NCBI RefSeq assembly: GCF_011761185.1
Contig: NZ_JAAOYM010000002.1
Coordinates: 1 to 64,000 of the forward strand
Reading direction: 5' to 3'
Length of the DNA: 64,000 nucleotides
Origin: Saccharomonospora amisosensis
Lineage (GTDB): Bacteria > Actinomycetota > Actinomycetes > Mycobacteriales > Pseudonocardiaceae
In this document: piece by piece, positions 33,861-43,207 of the stretch
How positions within the stretch are numbered: position 1 is the stretch's first letter
Layout of the letters: every line of letters starts with the position of its first letter
The notes under the pieces: model-generated
The model's input: the letters and a program-made list of their open reading frames with translations, nothing else
Database searches by the model: none
Told to the model about the DNA's origin: nothing
Made by a program: the position numbers and the translations under genes

Positions 33861-34811
33861 GTGGCCGAACCTACCGTCGCCGTGCTCGCGGGCGGGCTTT
33901 CGCACGAGCGCGACGTTTCGCTTCGATCCGGGCGCCGATTGTCCGTCGCGCTGCGAGAGCAGGGGCTGACGGTGGAGGAGTGGGACACCGACGCCAGCCT
34001 GCTCGCGCGGCTTCGCAACAACCGGCCGGACGCCGCGGTCGTGGCACTGCACGGCGGTGAGGGCGAGAACGGTTCCGTGCAAACCGTGCTGGAGATGCTC
34101 GACGTGCCTTTCGTCGGCACGAGTTCCCGTGGTTGCAGGCGCGCTTGGGACAAGCCGATCGCCAAGGCACTCGTCGCGGGTGCCGACTTCGCCACTCCGG
34201 AGTGGGTCGTGCTGCCGCACAGCACGTTCCGAGAACTCGGAGCACAGGGCGTGCTCGACGCGATGGTGGAACGCCTCGGGCTGCCGCTGATCCTCAAGCC
34301 AGACCAGGGCGGGTCGGCGCTTGGTGCTCAGGTGGTGCGCGACGCCGCCGAGTTGCCCGCCGCGATGGTCGGCTGCTTCGCCTACGGGGATACGGTGCTC
34401 GCCGAACGATTCATCGACGGCGTCGAGGTGGCGGTGACGGTCGTGGAGCGCGACGGTGGCCCACGAGCACTGCCCGCCGTCGAGATCGTGCCGGAGAGTG
34501 GCGTTTACGACTACACCGCTCGCTACACCGCGGGCCTCACCGACTTCTTCGCGCCCGCCCGGCTTACCGACGACGCGGCGAAAGCGGTCGGCGAGTTGGC
34601 TGTCGGCGCGCACCAGTTGCTGGGGTTGCGCGACATTTCCCGCACCGACGCGATCGTCGCGGCGGACGGCACCGTGTACTTCCTCGAAGTGAACTCTTCA
34701 CCTGGACTCACCGAGACCTCGACCGTCCCGATGGCCATGGAGACCGCGGGAACGTCGCTCGGCGAGGTGTTCACCGACCTGGTAACCCGCGCCATGCGGC
34801 GCGGGAGCTGA
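33861..34811 (+). CDS. D-alanine--D-alanine ligase family protein
   Basis: The 316-residue ATP-grasp enzyme shows the Ddl features VAVLAGGLSHERDVSLRSG, ALHGGEGENGSVQTVLEML, the ATP-binding loop LILKPDQGGSALG and the metal/ligand block YFLEVNSSPGLTETS. It would join two D-alanines for peptidoglycan precursor synthesis. It is slightly shorter than typical Ddl, and a main ddl may exist elsewhere, so a paralogous role is possible. The GTG at 33861 sits 8 nt after AGGAG; the upstream GTG at 33852 overlaps that site. Confidence 0.85.
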   Translation: MAEPTVAVLAGGLSHERDVSLRSGRRLSVALREQGLTVEEWDTDASLLARLRNNRPDAAVVALHGGEGENGSVQTVLEMLDVPFVGTSSRGCRRAWDKPIAKALVAGADFATPEWVVLPHSTFRELGAQGVLDAMVERLGLPLILKPDQGGSALGAQVVRDAAELPAAMVGCFAYGDTVLAERFIDGVEVAVTVVERDGGPRALPAVEIVPESGVYDYTARYTAGLTDFFAPARLTDDAAKAVGELAVGAHQLLGLRDISRTDAIVAADGTVYFLEVNSSPGLTETSTVPMAMETAGTSLGEVFTDLVTRAMRRGS

Positions 34812-34856
34812 CCATCCGGTTCGGCAGAATCATCACCGTGACGAAATAACCCGGTG

Positions 34857-35858
34857 TCATTGGTCATCGGATTTTCGTGTCCGATTTGACTGCTTTGGGT
34901 CCATTAGGGCGACAATTCGTTCAAGATCATCGATGGAACCGAACTCGACGATGATTCGGCCTTTGCGGCGGCCGAGGTCCACCTTGACCCGCGTGTCGAA
35001 GGTGTCGGACAACCGCTCGGCGAGGTCCTGCAGGCCGGGCGCTTCTGGTTGCTTGCGCGCGGGCGCTTTGGGCTTCGGCTTGGCGTCGCTCTTCGAGAGC
35101 GTCACGGCCTCCTCGGTCGCGCGCACGGACAACCCTTCCGCGACGATGCGACCCGCCAACTCCTCCTGCCGGTCGGCGTCCTCCAGGGACAACAGAGCGC
35201 GAGCGTGTCCAGCCGACAGCACTCCCGCCGCTACCCGGCGCTGCACGGGCAGCGGCAAGCGCAGCAACCGGATGGTGTTGGTGATGACCGGCCTGCTTCT
35301 GCCAATGCGGGCAGCCAGTTCCTCGTGAGTGACCTCGAACTCGTCGAGCAGCTGTTGGTAGGCCGCCGCCTCTTCGAGCGGGTTGAGCTGCACGCGGTGG
35401 ATGTTCTCCAGCAGCGCGTCCCGCAGCATGGCCTCGTCAGCAGTCTGCCGGACGATCGCGGGAATCAGTTCCAGGCCGGCCTGTTGCGCCGCTCGCAGTC
35501 GGCGTTCGCCCATGACGAGCTCGAACTCGTCGGCAGGTAGCTGCCGGACGACGATCGGCTGCATGAGTCCGAACTCGCGAATCGAGTGCTCCAGCTCCGC
35601 CAGTGCATCCTCGTCGAACACCTGGCGGGGCTGCTTCGGGTTGGGCTTGACGGCACCGATCGGCACCTCGCGGTAGACGGCTCCGGAGATCTCCCCACCG
35701 GAGAGCTCCACCGATCCGTTCGCCGCGAAGGAGCCCGACTCGCTCCCGTTGGAAGGCTCGGTCCGAACGTCCGCGATTGTCGTGCCCTCCGCGTTGACCG
35801 GCCCGGTCGGTATCAACGCCGCGAGGCCACGGCCGAGACCGCCTCTGCGCTCGCTCAT
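34857..35858 (-). CDS. parB: Chromosome-partitioning protein ParB (Spo0J)
   Basis: The 333-residue ParB has the conserved start [17 protein letters not shown] and the CTPase/N-engagement domain with [20 protein letters not shown] and [14 protein letters not shown] (GERR box). The HTH domain is [20 protein letters not shown]. The dimerisation tail ends [19 protein letters not shown]. ParB loads on parS sites as a CTP-dependent sliding clamp; four parS-like sites are in this window. Its ATG overlaps the parA stop by 4 bp. Confidence 0.96.
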   Translation of the reverse strand: MSERRGGLGRGLAALIPTGPVNAEGTTIADVRTEPSNGSESGSFAANGSVELSGGEISGAVYREVPIGAVKPNPKQPRQVFDEDALAELEHSIREFGLMQPIVVRQLPADEFELVMGERRLRAAQQAGLELIPAIVRQTADEAMLRDALLENIHRVQLNPLEEAAAYQQLLDEFEVTHEELAARIGRSRPVITNTIRLLRLPLPVQRRVAAGVLSAGHARALLSLEDADRQEELAGRIVAEGLSVRATEEAVTLSKSDAKPKPKAPARKQPEAPGLQDLAERLSDTFDTRVKVDLGRRKGRIIVEFGSIDDLERIVALMDPKQSNRTRKSDDQ

Positions 35859-36742
35859 CGGCGCTCCCTGTTCGCTCCACGCTCGGCAAGCTCGCGTGCG
35901 GCGTCGATGTAGCTCATCGCACCCCTTGATCCCGGGTCGTAGGCGAGGATGGTCTGCCCATAGCCGGGCGCTTCGGACACCTTCACGCTCCGCGGGATGA
36001 TCGTCTTGAGGACCACGTCACCGAAGTGGTTACGGACTTCCTGGGTCACCTGATCCGCGAGCTTGGTCCTGCCGTCGTACATGGTCAGCAGGATGGTCGA
36101 GACGCTCAGTGCCTGGTTGAGGTGCCGCTGCACCAGCTCGATGTTGCTCAGCAGCTGACCCAGACCCTCGAGCGCGTAGTACTCACACTGGATCGGGATG
36201 AGCACCTCGTGAGCCGCGACCAGCGCGTTCACGGTCAGGAGCCCCAGCGAAGGGGGGCAGTCGATAAAGACGTAGTCCACGCCAAGCTCATCAAGCGCTT
36301 CCTTGGACAACGCCTCTTTGAGCCGGGATTCACGGGACGCCATCGAGACGAGTTCGATCTCCGCGCCCGCCAGATCGATAGTGGCTGGCACGCAAAGCAG
36401 ATTCGAGGACTGCGCACTCACCTGGGTCGCCTCGACGACCGACACCTCGCCAATCAACATCTCGTACACCGACGGTGTACCGGAGCGGTGGTCGACGTCG
36501 AGCGCGGTACTCGCGTTGCCCTGTGGGTCGAGGTCTATCACAAGCGTCTTCACACCATGCAGCGCCAGCCCGGCCGCAAGATTGACCGTGCTCGTCGTCT
36601 TGCCGACACCGCCCTTCTGGTTGGCCACCGTGAGCACGCGTCGGCGCGTAGGCCTCGGCATGAAGTTCTCGTCGGGGTGGAGCACCCGGGCGGCGCGCTC
36701 GGCCTCTTCGGCAATCGGCGTCCAGCCGACTCCACTGCTCAT
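35855..36742 (-). CDS. parA: Chromosome-partitioning ATPase ParA (Soj)
   Basis: The 295-residue Walker-type ATPase has the deviant Walker A KGGVGKTT (43-50), Walker A' [12 protein letters not shown] and Walker [21 protein letters not shown]. It moves ParB-parS complexes and so segregates the origins. The ATG at 36742 is chosen because AGGAGA (36748-36753) precedes it by 5 nt; an in-frame start at 36766 is poorer. It overlaps parB and follows rsmG in the same direction with one parS in the gap. Confidence 0.96.
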   Translation of the reverse strand: MSSGVGWTPIAEEAERAARVLHPDENFMPRPTRRRVLTVANQKGGVGKTTSTVNLAAGLALHGVKTLVIDLDPQGNASTALDVDHRSGTPSVYEMLIGEVSVVEATQVSAQSSNLLCVPATIDLAGAEIELVSMASRESRLKEALSKEALDELGVDYVFIDCPPSLGLLTVNALVAAHEVLIPIQCEYYALEGLGQLLSNIELVQRHLNQALSVSTILLTMYDGRTKLADQVTQEVRNHFGDVVLKTIIPRSVKVSEAPGYGQTILAYDPGSRGAMSYIDAARELAERGANRERR

Positions 36743-36806
36743 GCTGGTCTCCTGACGTGGATTCACCGGACGCCATCCCTTCCTGGCGACACCGGGTCGT
36801 AGCTTC

Positions 36807-36820
36807 GTTTCACGTGGAAC
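36807..36820. other. parS site (rsmG-parA gap)
   Basis: GTTTCACGTGGAAC matches the parS core used in actinobacteria (one mismatch to a perfect palindrome). It lies just upstream of parA, where ParB loading and autoregulation are both plausible. Confidence 0.85.
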
Positions 36821-36862
36821 ATTCGCCGCTCCGTACTCATCGCTGTTCGCCGGCCATTACTA

Positions 36863-37555
36863 TCAGCGCCTCTTCGAGCTACCTCGCCGCTTACCACCCG
36901 ACCTTGACCCCGCCACCCGCTCGATCACGACCACCGTGGTCGGTGTTTCGAGTACATCAACACCACAGCGCACGAGCCGGGGCTCACCGCCACCCGCCGA
37001 ACGCACGGGGTCCCGATCGCGCTCGATCTCCTGGTCGGCACTGGCACCCTTGAGCGCCAGCAGGAAGCCAGCTGGGCGTACCAGCGGAAGACACCACTCC
37101 GCGAGCCGCCCAAGGGGGGCAACCGCCCGTGCCGTGACAACGTCCGCGAGACCAATACGCGCCCGGACCGCCTTGTCTTCTGCCCGGCCCCGTTCCACGG
37201 TCACCGCAAGCCCCAGCGCCTCCACGGCCTCGATCAGCCAGTCGACCCGGCGAGCCATCGGCTCAAGCAAGACCATATCGAGATCCGGCCGGCTGATGGC
37301 GAGCGGTATGCCGGGCAGCCCGGCACCCGACCCGACATCGATCACCCTCGCGCCTTCGGGAATGCATTCGCCGATCACCGCGGAGTTGAGCAGGTGCCGC
37401 TCCCACAGCCGGTCCACTTCGCGTGGGCCGATCAGTCCGCGCTCCACGCCATGTCGCGCCAGCAGTCGCGCGAACGCCTCAGCCCGATCGACGTGATCGC
37501 CAAAGACGTCAGCCGCCGCGTGGGGGACTGCGGCCCTCAACTCCTCCAGGCCCAC
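36863..37555 (-). CDS. rsmG: 16S rRNA (guanine-527-N7) methyltransferase RsmG
   Basis: The 230-residue SAM-dependent enzyme (formerly GidB) has the ligand-binding motif VIDVGSGAGLPGIPLAISRP, LLEPMARRVDWLIEAVEALG and the block DVVTARAVAPLGRLAEWCLP. It methylates G527 of 16S rRNA, and loss gives low-level streptomycin resistance in other bacteria. The GTG at 37555 gives the normal length. It lies in the conserved jag-rsmG-parA order, but a strong terminator separates it from jag, so it has its own promoter region with parS and DnaA-box sequence. Confidence 0.94.
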   Translation of the reverse strand: MGLEELRAAVPHAAADVFGDHVDRAEAFARLLARHGVERGLIGPREVDRLWERHLLNSAVIGECIPEGARVIDVGSGAGLPGIPLAISRPDLDMVLLEPMARRVDWLIEAVEALGLAVTVERGRAEDKAVRARIGLADVVTARAVAPLGRLAEWCLPLVRPAGFLLALKGASADQEIERDRDPVRSAGGGEPRLVRCGVDVLETPTTVVVIERVAGSRSGGKRRGSSKRR

Positions 37556-37580
37556 CGAATCTCACTCCTCCGTCATTGCC

Positions 37581-37594
37581 GTTTCACGTGAAAC
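37581..37594. other. parS site (perfect palindrome, upstream of rsmG)
   Basis: GTTTCACGTGAAAC is a perfect 14-bp parS core, 26 bp upstream of the rsmG start. Confidence 0.93.
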
Positions 37595-37649
37595 TGGCTC
37601 CGCTGATTGTCCCCGATGGAGGACGGGACTCAGCGCGACAGTCCGTAAA

Positions 37650-37658
37650 TGTGGACAA
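37650..37658 (-). promoter_or_regulatory. DnaA box upstream of rsmG
   Basis: TGTGGACAA is a perfect match to the complement of TTGTCCACA. It lies between two parS sites in the rsmG promoter region, about 3 kb from dnaA. Confidence 0.6.
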
Positions 37659-37687
37659 CTCCACCGCGTGAAGTTCCGTTCGCGCGC

Positions 37688-37701
37688 GTTTCACGTGAAA
37701 C
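37688..37701. other. parS site (perfect palindrome, near jag terminator)
   Basis: GTTTCACGTGAAAC is a second perfect parS core, 94 bp from the previous one and 9 bp from the jag terminator. Confidence 0.93.
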
Positions 37702-37709
37702 GTGGACAC

Positions 37710-37741
37710 AAAAAAGCGGCCCGCCGCTCACGGCGGGCCGC
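37710..37741 (-). terminator. Intrinsic terminator of the rpmH-jag operon
   Basis: On the minus strand GCGGCCCGCCG (37741-37731) pairs with CGGCGGGCCGC (37726-37716) over a 4-nt loop, followed by six T residues (37715-37710). It ends transcription 16 bp after the jag stop. Confidence 0.92.
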
Positions 37742-37756
37742 CCTTGCTCTGCTCTG

Positions 37757-38326
37757 CTACGCGGGCAGAACCACCACGCGCCGCTTGGGCTCCTCGCCCT
37801 CGCTCTCACTCGTAACGCCATCGACTGTGGCAACGGCGTCATGCACTACCTTGCGCTCGAATGGGCTCATCGGCTGCAGCCGCACCCTCTCCCCGGACGC
37901 ACGCACCGACTCAGCCGTCGAGCGTCCGAGCTCCCGGAGCTCCTCACGCCGATCCGCTCTCCATCCGGCGATGTCGAGCATCAGCCTGCTCCGCGTGCCG
38001 GTCTCCTGCTGCACGGCGAGCCGTGTCAATTCCTGCAGCGCCTCCAGCACATTGCCTCGCGGGCCCACCAGCTTGTCGAGGTCCTCGCCACCGTCGATAC
38101 TCACCACCGCACGACCCGCCTCGACGTCAAGGTCGATGTCGCCGTCGTAGTCGAGGATGTCCAGCAACCGCTCGAGGTAGTCCCCGGCGATGTCGCCCTC
38201 ACGCACCAGGAGGTCGTCGTCCGGCTCCGCGGTTCGCTCCTCCTTCGCCTCCTCCGCGTCCTCAGCCCCGGCGACCCGCCCCGCCTCGTCTGGCTCAGCC
38301 CCGATCGCCTCCGCCGTTTCCGACAT
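37757..38326 (-). CDS. jag: Jag/KhpB-type KH-R3H RNA-binding protein
   Basis: The 189-residue protein has an acidic N-terminal tail of about 40 residues. A KH domain follows with GGEDLDKLVGPRGNVLEALQ (the GxxG is GPRG), then an R3H domain with RREELRELGRSTAESVRASG and MSPFERKVVHDAVA. It is the RNA-binding partner KhpB/EloR-like protein encoded next to yidC. The ATG at 38326 has GGAAGGAGA upstream and is preferred over 38356. It is the last gene of the operon. Confidence 0.9.
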   Translation of the reverse strand: MSETAEAIGAEPDEAGRVAGAEDAEEAKEERTAEPDDDLLVREGDIAGDYLERLLDILDYDGDIDLDVEAGRAVVSIDGGEDLDKLVGPRGNVLEALQELTRLAVQQETGTRSRLMLDIAGWRADRREELRELGRSTAESVRASGERVRLQPMSPFERKVVHDAVATVDGVTSESEGEEPKRRVVVLPA

Positions 38327-38352
38327 GTCGTCTCCTTCCCACCCCGTGAGTG

Positions 38353-39423
38353 TCAACGCCGCTTACGGCCCTGCGGCTTCTTGCCTTGGCTCGTCGGCCG
38401 CTGCTGGTTGCCGCCGTTCTTGGCCCAGGCGCCGCCCCTGGCACTGCCACCACTCTTCGGGGCCTTACCGTTCTCGGTGGTCTCTTTGGCCTTCGTCTCC
38501 TTCGCGGGCTCGGCCGCGTCGCCCCTCTCCGTGGACGGCTTCTTCTGCGAAGCGGGCTTCTGGCCAGCCTGTGGCTTCTGCGCAGGCTTCTGCCCTGGCT
38601 TGGGCGCGAGGGTGCTGCGCTTCTCCTGAGCCTCCGCCTTCTTCGCCTCTTCTTCCTTGTCGATCCGGGTGTAGACCAACCGCTGCTGGCCCAGCGTCCA
38701 CATGTTGTTGGCGAGCCAGTAGATCAGCAGACCGATGGGGAAGAAGGCACCGAACACGAGAACACCGGCCGGGAAGATCCACAGCGTCAACTTGTTCATC
38801 ACGGCTGTCTGCTGTGTCGCCGAGGCCGGGTTCTGCCGAGCCACAGAGTGCCTGGCGGTGAAGTGCGTCGCCACTGCGGCAACGATCATGAGCGGTACGG
38901 CGACCGGAGCGACCTCCCAGTTCCACCCGGACTGGCCAGTCCCGCCCATCATGCCGAGGTGGTTGATCGCGTCACCGAGGTTGACACCGAAGATCTTGGC
39001 GTTGACGTAGGAGTTGACGCCCGCCTCGTCGAAGAAGTAGTTGCTCTCCCTGCCTGCCTGGAAGTTGCGCAGTACCCAGTTCAGCCCGATGAACACGGGA
39101 ATCTGGAGCAGCAGCGGAAGGCAGCTTCCCAGCGGGTTGACCCCGTGCTCGCGCTGCAGCCGCTGCATCTCCTGCGCCTGCCGCTGCCGGTCGTTCCCGT
39201 ACTTCTTCTGGATCTTCTTGATCTCCGGCGCGAAGTCCTGCATCTTCTTCATCGACCGGACCTGGTTCACGAACGGCTTGAACATGATGCCGCGCACCGT
39301 GAAGGTCAGGAACACGATGCCGAGGATCCACGCGATCGCGTTGTCATCGCCGAAGACGAACCCGAAGACCTTGTGCCAGACCCACAGAATGAACGACACA
39401 GGGTAGTAGATGAAGTCGAGCAC
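38353..39423 (-). CDS. yidC: Membrane protein insertase YidC
   Basis: The 356-residue Oxa1/YidC-type insertase has an N-terminal segment (MLDFIYYPVSFILWVWHKVF) and about five hydrophobic segments in all. The conserved FTVRGIMFKPFVNQVRSMKK, with an Arg in the hydrophilic groove, precedes the cytoplasmic coiled region (IKKIQKKYGNDRQRQAQEMQ). PLGSCLPLLLQIPVFIGLNW follows. A long Lys/Pro/Gln-rich basic C-tail likely contacts the ribosome. It inserts proteins with or without SecYEG. Confidence 0.95.
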   Translation of the reverse strand: MLDFIYYPVSFILWVWHKVFGFVFGDDNAIAWILGIVFLTFTVRGIMFKPFVNQVRSMKKMQDFAPEIKKIQKKYGNDRQRQAQEMQRLQREHGVNPLGSCLPLLLQIPVFIGLNWVLRNFQAGRESNYFFDEAGVNSYVNAKIFGVNLGDAINHLGMMGGTGQSGWNWEVAPVAVPLMIVAAVATHFTARHSVARQNPASATQQTAVMNKLTLWIFPAGVLVFGAFFPIGLLIYWLANNMWTLGQQRLVYTRIDKEEEAKKAEAQEKRSTLAPKPGQKPAQKPQAGQKPASQKKPSTERGDAAEPAKETKAKETTENGKAPKSGGSARGGAWAKNGGNQQRPTSQGKKPQGRKRR

Positions 39424-39427
39424 TGAG

Positions 39428-39760
39428 CTACTCCTCGGTAGGCATGCCAGGGCATTGGTGCCGGAAGCTGAACTTCTCTGGCACAGGGTCTCGTCCAGGC
39501 GGGGTCCATGGACCGCAACGCAGCAACCGGCGCGTCGCGAGGTAGCTGCCTCGCGCGGCTCCGTGCCGGCTCAACGCCTCCACCGCATAGCCGCTGCAAC
39601 TCGGGTAGAACCGGCACATCGGCGGAAGATAGGGGGAGATGAACTTGCGGTAGAAACGCAAGGGGAGCAGCAGGACCCAGGCCAGCGGCGTGGGCCGCGC
39701 GGGCGCCGTGGTGTCCCGGCTCTCGGCCGTGTCGATACCGGCCATATTGTCTTCACTCAC
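39428..39760 (-). CDS. yidD: Membrane protein insertion efficiency factor YidD
   Basis: The 110-residue protein has the family core [20 protein letters not shown] followed by [20 protein letters not shown], with three conserved cysteines and an amphipathic N-terminal helix. YidD aids membrane insertion with YidC. Its GTG overlaps the rnpA stop by 4 bp; an in-frame ATG at 39745 is a possible alternative start. yidC follows 4 bp later. Confidence 0.9.
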   Translation of the reverse strand: MSEDNMAGIDTAESRDTTAPARPTPLAWVLLLPLRFYRKFISPYLPPMCRFYPSCSGYAVEALSRHGAARGSYLATRRLLRCGPWTPPGRDPVPEKFSFRHQCPGMPTEE

Positions 39761-40125
39761 ACTGTTGATCCATTTTCTTGGCGGGTGCGCTGCGACAGGC
39801 CGAGCCGCCGCAATGCCGCGTCGAGGTCCGCGCCGAGCTGCACACTGCTCGCGGTGGCCGCCGGGGGCAGAGCCCGAACGACCAACGCGGTGCCTGCCGG
39901 CACGGTTCCGAGGCGGTCGAAGACCAGGTGTCGCAGCCGCCGTGTCACCCGGTGGCGTACCACCGAGTTTCCCACGGCCTTGCTCACGACGAATCCCGCC
40001 TTGGTGTGCTCGCCGTAGTCGGCGAGCGCGTGCAGCACAAGACGGCGGCGCCCGACACGAGCGCCGCCGCGCATCACCGCACGGAATTCCTCACTCCGTC
40101 GCAGGCGAGCGTCAGCTGGTAACAC
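39757..40125 (-). CDS. rnpA: Ribonuclease P protein component
   Basis: The 122-residue basic protein carries the RNR-type motif [20 protein letters not shown] followed by LRHLVFDRL, and [17 protein letters not shown] near the N-terminus. It is the protein subunit of RNase P, needed for tRNA 5' maturation. The start is GTG at 40125. It follows rpmH in the conserved rpmH-rnpA operon. Confidence 0.94.
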   Translation of the reverse strand: MLPADARLRRSEEFRAVMRGGARVGRRRLVLHALADYGEHTKAGFVVSKAVGNSVVRHRVTRRLRHLVFDRLGTVPAGTALVVRALPPAATASSVQLGADLDAALRRLGLSQRTRQENGSTV

Positions 40126-40167
40126 GCCGCGCTCCGCGCCTGTCGATACCTGTCGGACCGGCGGCCG

Positions 40168-40311
40168 TCAGGCGGAGAGCCGCTGGCGACCCTTGCGACG
40201 GCGGGCCGCCAGAATCGCCCGGCCTGCCCGCGTACGCATCCGCAGCCGGAACCCGTGGGTCCGCGCGCGTCGGCGGTTGTTCGGCTGAAAGGTGCGCTTG
40301 CCCTTGCTCAC
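40168..40311 (-). CDS. rpmH: 50S ribosomal protein L34
   Basis: A 47-residue ORF from GTG 40311 reads [20 protein letters not shown], then [20 protein letters not shown], then GRQRLSA, and stops at TGA 40170-40168. This is the full L34 with its conserved [11 protein letters not shown] start and RAGRAIL block. It heads the rpmH-rnpA-yidD-yidC-jag operon, divergent from dnaA. Confidence 0.97.
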   Translation of the reverse strand: MSKGKRTFQPNNRRRARTHGFRLRMRTRAGRAILAARRRKGRQRLSA

Positions 40312-40825
40312 GGCTGTAGTTCTCCTGGTCTCAGGTGTTCGGTCGTCGTGTGGTCACCCGACGCGGACCTCGCCGAGGAAAAGAACCTGGACAGGCCGAA
40401 CGGCCCCGCTGTCGGGCAGACCTTACGAGGGTACGCACTCGTCCCGGTGACACCGAAACCGGGCCCCTTGAGTAGCGCAGGACGGCACTTCGCTTCAAGA
40501 TCGAACCCGGGGTTTCGGCGCCGACCGTCGAGTGCCTGTGCACCGTGGAAGCCTTGCGGGGGAGGATGCCTTGTGGCGATAGGGACAGCTTGTTAGCGTG
40601 CCCCTTCTCAACTTGAGTGCGCGGGGGCGCGCCTGCGCCGCCGGAGCATGGGAGACTTCGGCAGGAGTACCTTCGACCCGCGGGCCTCGCTGCCCGCTGG
40701 CCGCCGTACGTTAATGCACAGTTGTGGACAACTATGTGGATACCTGCTGCGCAGGTGCCACGCTGACCTGCTATGACGCTCTCCAAGAGTCGTCGAACAG
40801 GATGAGGGGAGGGGAGCGGAGCGGC
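40312..40825. promoter_or_regulatory. 514-bp divergent rpmH/dnaA control region with DnaA boxes
   Basis: No gene is supported here. TGTGGACAA (40723-40731, perfect DnaA box) and TGTGGATAC (40735-40743, one mismatch) lie about 85-100 bp before the dnaA GTG, consistent with DnaA autoregulation. TTAATG (40711-40716) nearby is a possible -10. The promoter of rpmH must lie in the left part but no convincing -35/-10 pair was recognised. Confidence 0.6.
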
Positions 40826-42472
40826 GTGTCTGAGCACCAGTTGAACCTGGCGGTTGTCTGGGAGCAGGTCGTGAGGGAGTTGTCCGACGGAACACTCTCC
40901 CCTCAGCAACGTGCTTGGATGCGGGTCACCCGCCCGATCGGTCTGCTGGACGGAACCGCGCTGCTGGCGGCACCGAGCGACTTCGCCAAGGAAGCCATCG
41001 AGCGCGCGCTGCGGGAGCCGATCACGTCCGCCCTTTCGCGCAGGCTCGGGCGCGATGTCTCACTCGCCGTCAAGGTCGACGCCGCCGACAATGCCCCGCC
41101 GCCGTCCGCGCCCACGCGTTACGGGTCGGCCCAGGCAGGCCTCGACACCGGCAACCGGCCAGCCGGCCAGCGGCTACCTGCGACCGACGACACGCTCACC
41201 GTGCCTGTCGGCAGACACGCCAGGATCGACTCTGCTCAGCAACCACTGCCACCGATGCAGCAGTTGCACCATGCGCAACCACCACAGCCGAAGCCGACGA
41301 CCGATGGAGAAGACGGCGACGAAGAAGTGGACGAGGAGGGCGAGGCCCTCGCAGCCGTCCACGAGATCTGGCCGACCTTCTCAGGGCAGCCGATCGCGGG
41401 CCAGCCATACACCGCGCCCGCGCAACCGCAGACCTCGAAGACACGACTCAACGAGAAGTACACCTTCGACACCTTCGTCATCGGTGCGTCGAACCGGTTC
41501 GCTCACGCGGCGGCCGTCGCCGTCGCCGAAGCGCCGTCACGCGCCTACAACCCGTTGTTCATCTGGGGCGAGTCAGGTCTGGGCAAGACCCACCTGCTGC
41601 ACGCGGTGGGGCACTACGCCCAACGGCTGTTTCCTGGCATGCGGGTGCGGTACGTGTCGACGGAAGAGTTCACCAACGACTTCATCAACTCGCTGCGAGA
41701 CGACCGCAAGGTTGCCTTCCAGCGTCGCTACCGCGACATCGACATCCTGCTCGTCGATGACATCCAGTTCCTGGAAGGTAAGGAAGGAACCCAGGAGGAG
41801 TTCTTCCATACCTTCAACACACTGCACAACTCCAACAAGCAGATCGTGGTGTCCTCCGACCGCCCGCCCAAACGGCTGGAAACGCTCGAGGATCGGCTGC
41901 GGACGCGGTTCGAGTGGGGGCTGATCACCGACATCCAGCCACCAGAGCTGGAAACCCGCATCGCGATCCTTCGGAAGAAGGCGGCACAGGACCGGCTGGC
42001 CGTGCCCGGCGAGGTGCTCGAGTTCATCGCGGCCCGCATCGAGGCGAACATCCGTGAACTCGAAGGCGCGCTGATCCGGGTCACCGCGTTCGCGTCACTC
42101 AACCAACAGGCCGTCGATGTGGGTCTCGCCGAGATCGTGCTGCGCGACCTGATCCCGGACTCACAGGCGCCTGAGATAAGTGCCTCCACCATCATGGGCG
42201 TGACGGCAGAGTTCTTCGACGTGACGTTGGAAGACCTCTGCGGCCCAGGCAAGACCAAAGCACTCGCCACGGCCCGACAGATCGCGATGTATCTGTGCCG
42301 CGAGCTCACCGACATGTCGCTGCCACGGATCGGGCAGACCTTCGGCGGTCGCGACCACACCACGGTCATGCACGCGGACAAGAAGATCCGCAAGGAGATG
42401 GCCGAACGCCGCCGCATCTACGACCAGGTGCAGGAGTTGACCTCCCGCATCAAGCAACGCGCCCGCCAGTAG
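40826..42472 (+). CDS. dnaA: Chromosomal replication initiator protein DnaA
   Basis: The 548-residue protein has N-terminal domain I ([20 protein letters not shown]), a long disordered Pro/Gln/Asp-rich domain II (about residues 95-200), and AAA+ domain III. Domain III carries Walker A GESGLGKT (248-255), Walker [21 protein letters not shown] and the sensor region [20 protein letters not shown]. The DNA-binding domain IV has [20 protein letters not shown]. The GTG at 40826 starts just before conserved domain I; earlier in-frame codons are not conserved. It binds the boxes in the downstream origin. Confidence 0.97.
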   Translation: MSEHQLNLAVVWEQVVRELSDGTLSPQQRAWMRVTRPIGLLDGTALLAAPSDFAKEAIERALREPITSALSRRLGRDVSLAVKVDAADNAPPPSAPTRYGSAQAGLDTGNRPAGQRLPATDDTLTVPVGRHARIDSAQQPLPPMQQLHHAQPPQPKPTTDGEDGDEEVDEEGEALAAVHEIWPTFSGQPIAGQPYTAPAQPQTSKTRLNEKYTFDTFVIGASNRFAHAAAVAVAEAPSRAYNPLFIWGESGLGKTHLLHAVGHYAQRLFPGMRVRYVSTEEFTNDFINSLRDDRKVAFQRRYRDIDILLVDDIQFLEGKEGTQEEFFHTFNTLHNSNKQIVVSSDRPPKRLETLEDRLRTRFEWGLITDIQPPELETRIAILRKKAAQDRLAVPGEVLEFIAARIEANIRELEGALIRVTAFASLNQQAVDVGLAEIVLRDLIPDSQAPEISASTIMGVTAEFFDVTLEDLCGPGKTKALATARQIAMYLCRELTDMSLPRIGQTFGGRDHTTVMHADKKIRKEMAERRRIYDQVQELTSRIKQRARQ

Positions 42473-43207
42473 TCGGGCGCGACCGCGCCTCGCCCTCCTC
42501 GTCGTTCTCCTCGCACAGCACTGTTATGCCTCGACACCGCGGCGAAAGCGTGCCATAGCTTCACGTTTCGAGCAGACCGAAGGGCTGCCGCGCCCGAGCG
42601 GCCGCGCCGTCCATGCGGCACCTGAAGCCCTTCTCACCGACGGATTTCCTCACCCCTACGAGCGATCCGTGTCACGTTTCCGCGGTGGATCCCTTGGGCA
42701 CAGGCTGGGTACAGCTCGACCCACAACTGGGGACAAGACTGTGGACACCTGGGGATAGCTGTGGATCGGTTGCGGACAGCCGAAAACGGTCCACCGGGCA
42801 GCCGACTTCTCCACCGAACCACCACCATACGTATCCACACCACGACAAGCCGGGGGACCTGCGCGGACGTCGACTATCCACACAACCCACAGGCCCTACT
42901 ACTACGACTGAAAAGATCTCTTTGAAGAAAGAACAAAAGAAAAACAACCGACCTCGAACCTGGGGACATCTCGGCGCTCGCCGACCGAGGGCCGAGATGA
43001 CGCAGCGGCCGGTCACGCTCTAACGTGGGGACCCACACCCCGGTGCGCTCGGCACCGGCGCCGTTGTCCGGCAACGCCTCGACGCGCCGCTACCGAGCGA
43101 AGCCGCACAGCCACAACTCCCGGTCGTCACTGCGCTCGCTGGCGGCCGAGGAGCGGTTTACCCGATCTTTCGAGCCGAACGGGCTCGGCTGTCGAAAGGA
43201 TGCGCGC
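42473..43207. other. Replication origin oriC (dnaA-dnaN interval)
   Basis: The 735-bp gap holds DnaA boxes of both strands: TGTGGACAC (42740-42748), TGTGGATCG (42760-42768), GTATCCACA (42831-42839) and CTATCCACA (42874-42882), plus related TGGGGACA-like variants. An A-rich stretch at about 42908-42945 in this otherwise GC-rich region is the likely unwinding element. Position between dnaA and dnaN is the standard origin site. Reading frames here are not gene-like. Confidence 0.9.

Noticed and set aside
42613-43023. Open frames inside the dnaA-dnaN interval
   Set aside because: They overlap DnaA boxes and the A-rich unwinding element, lack a ribosome-binding site and have no protein-like composition.
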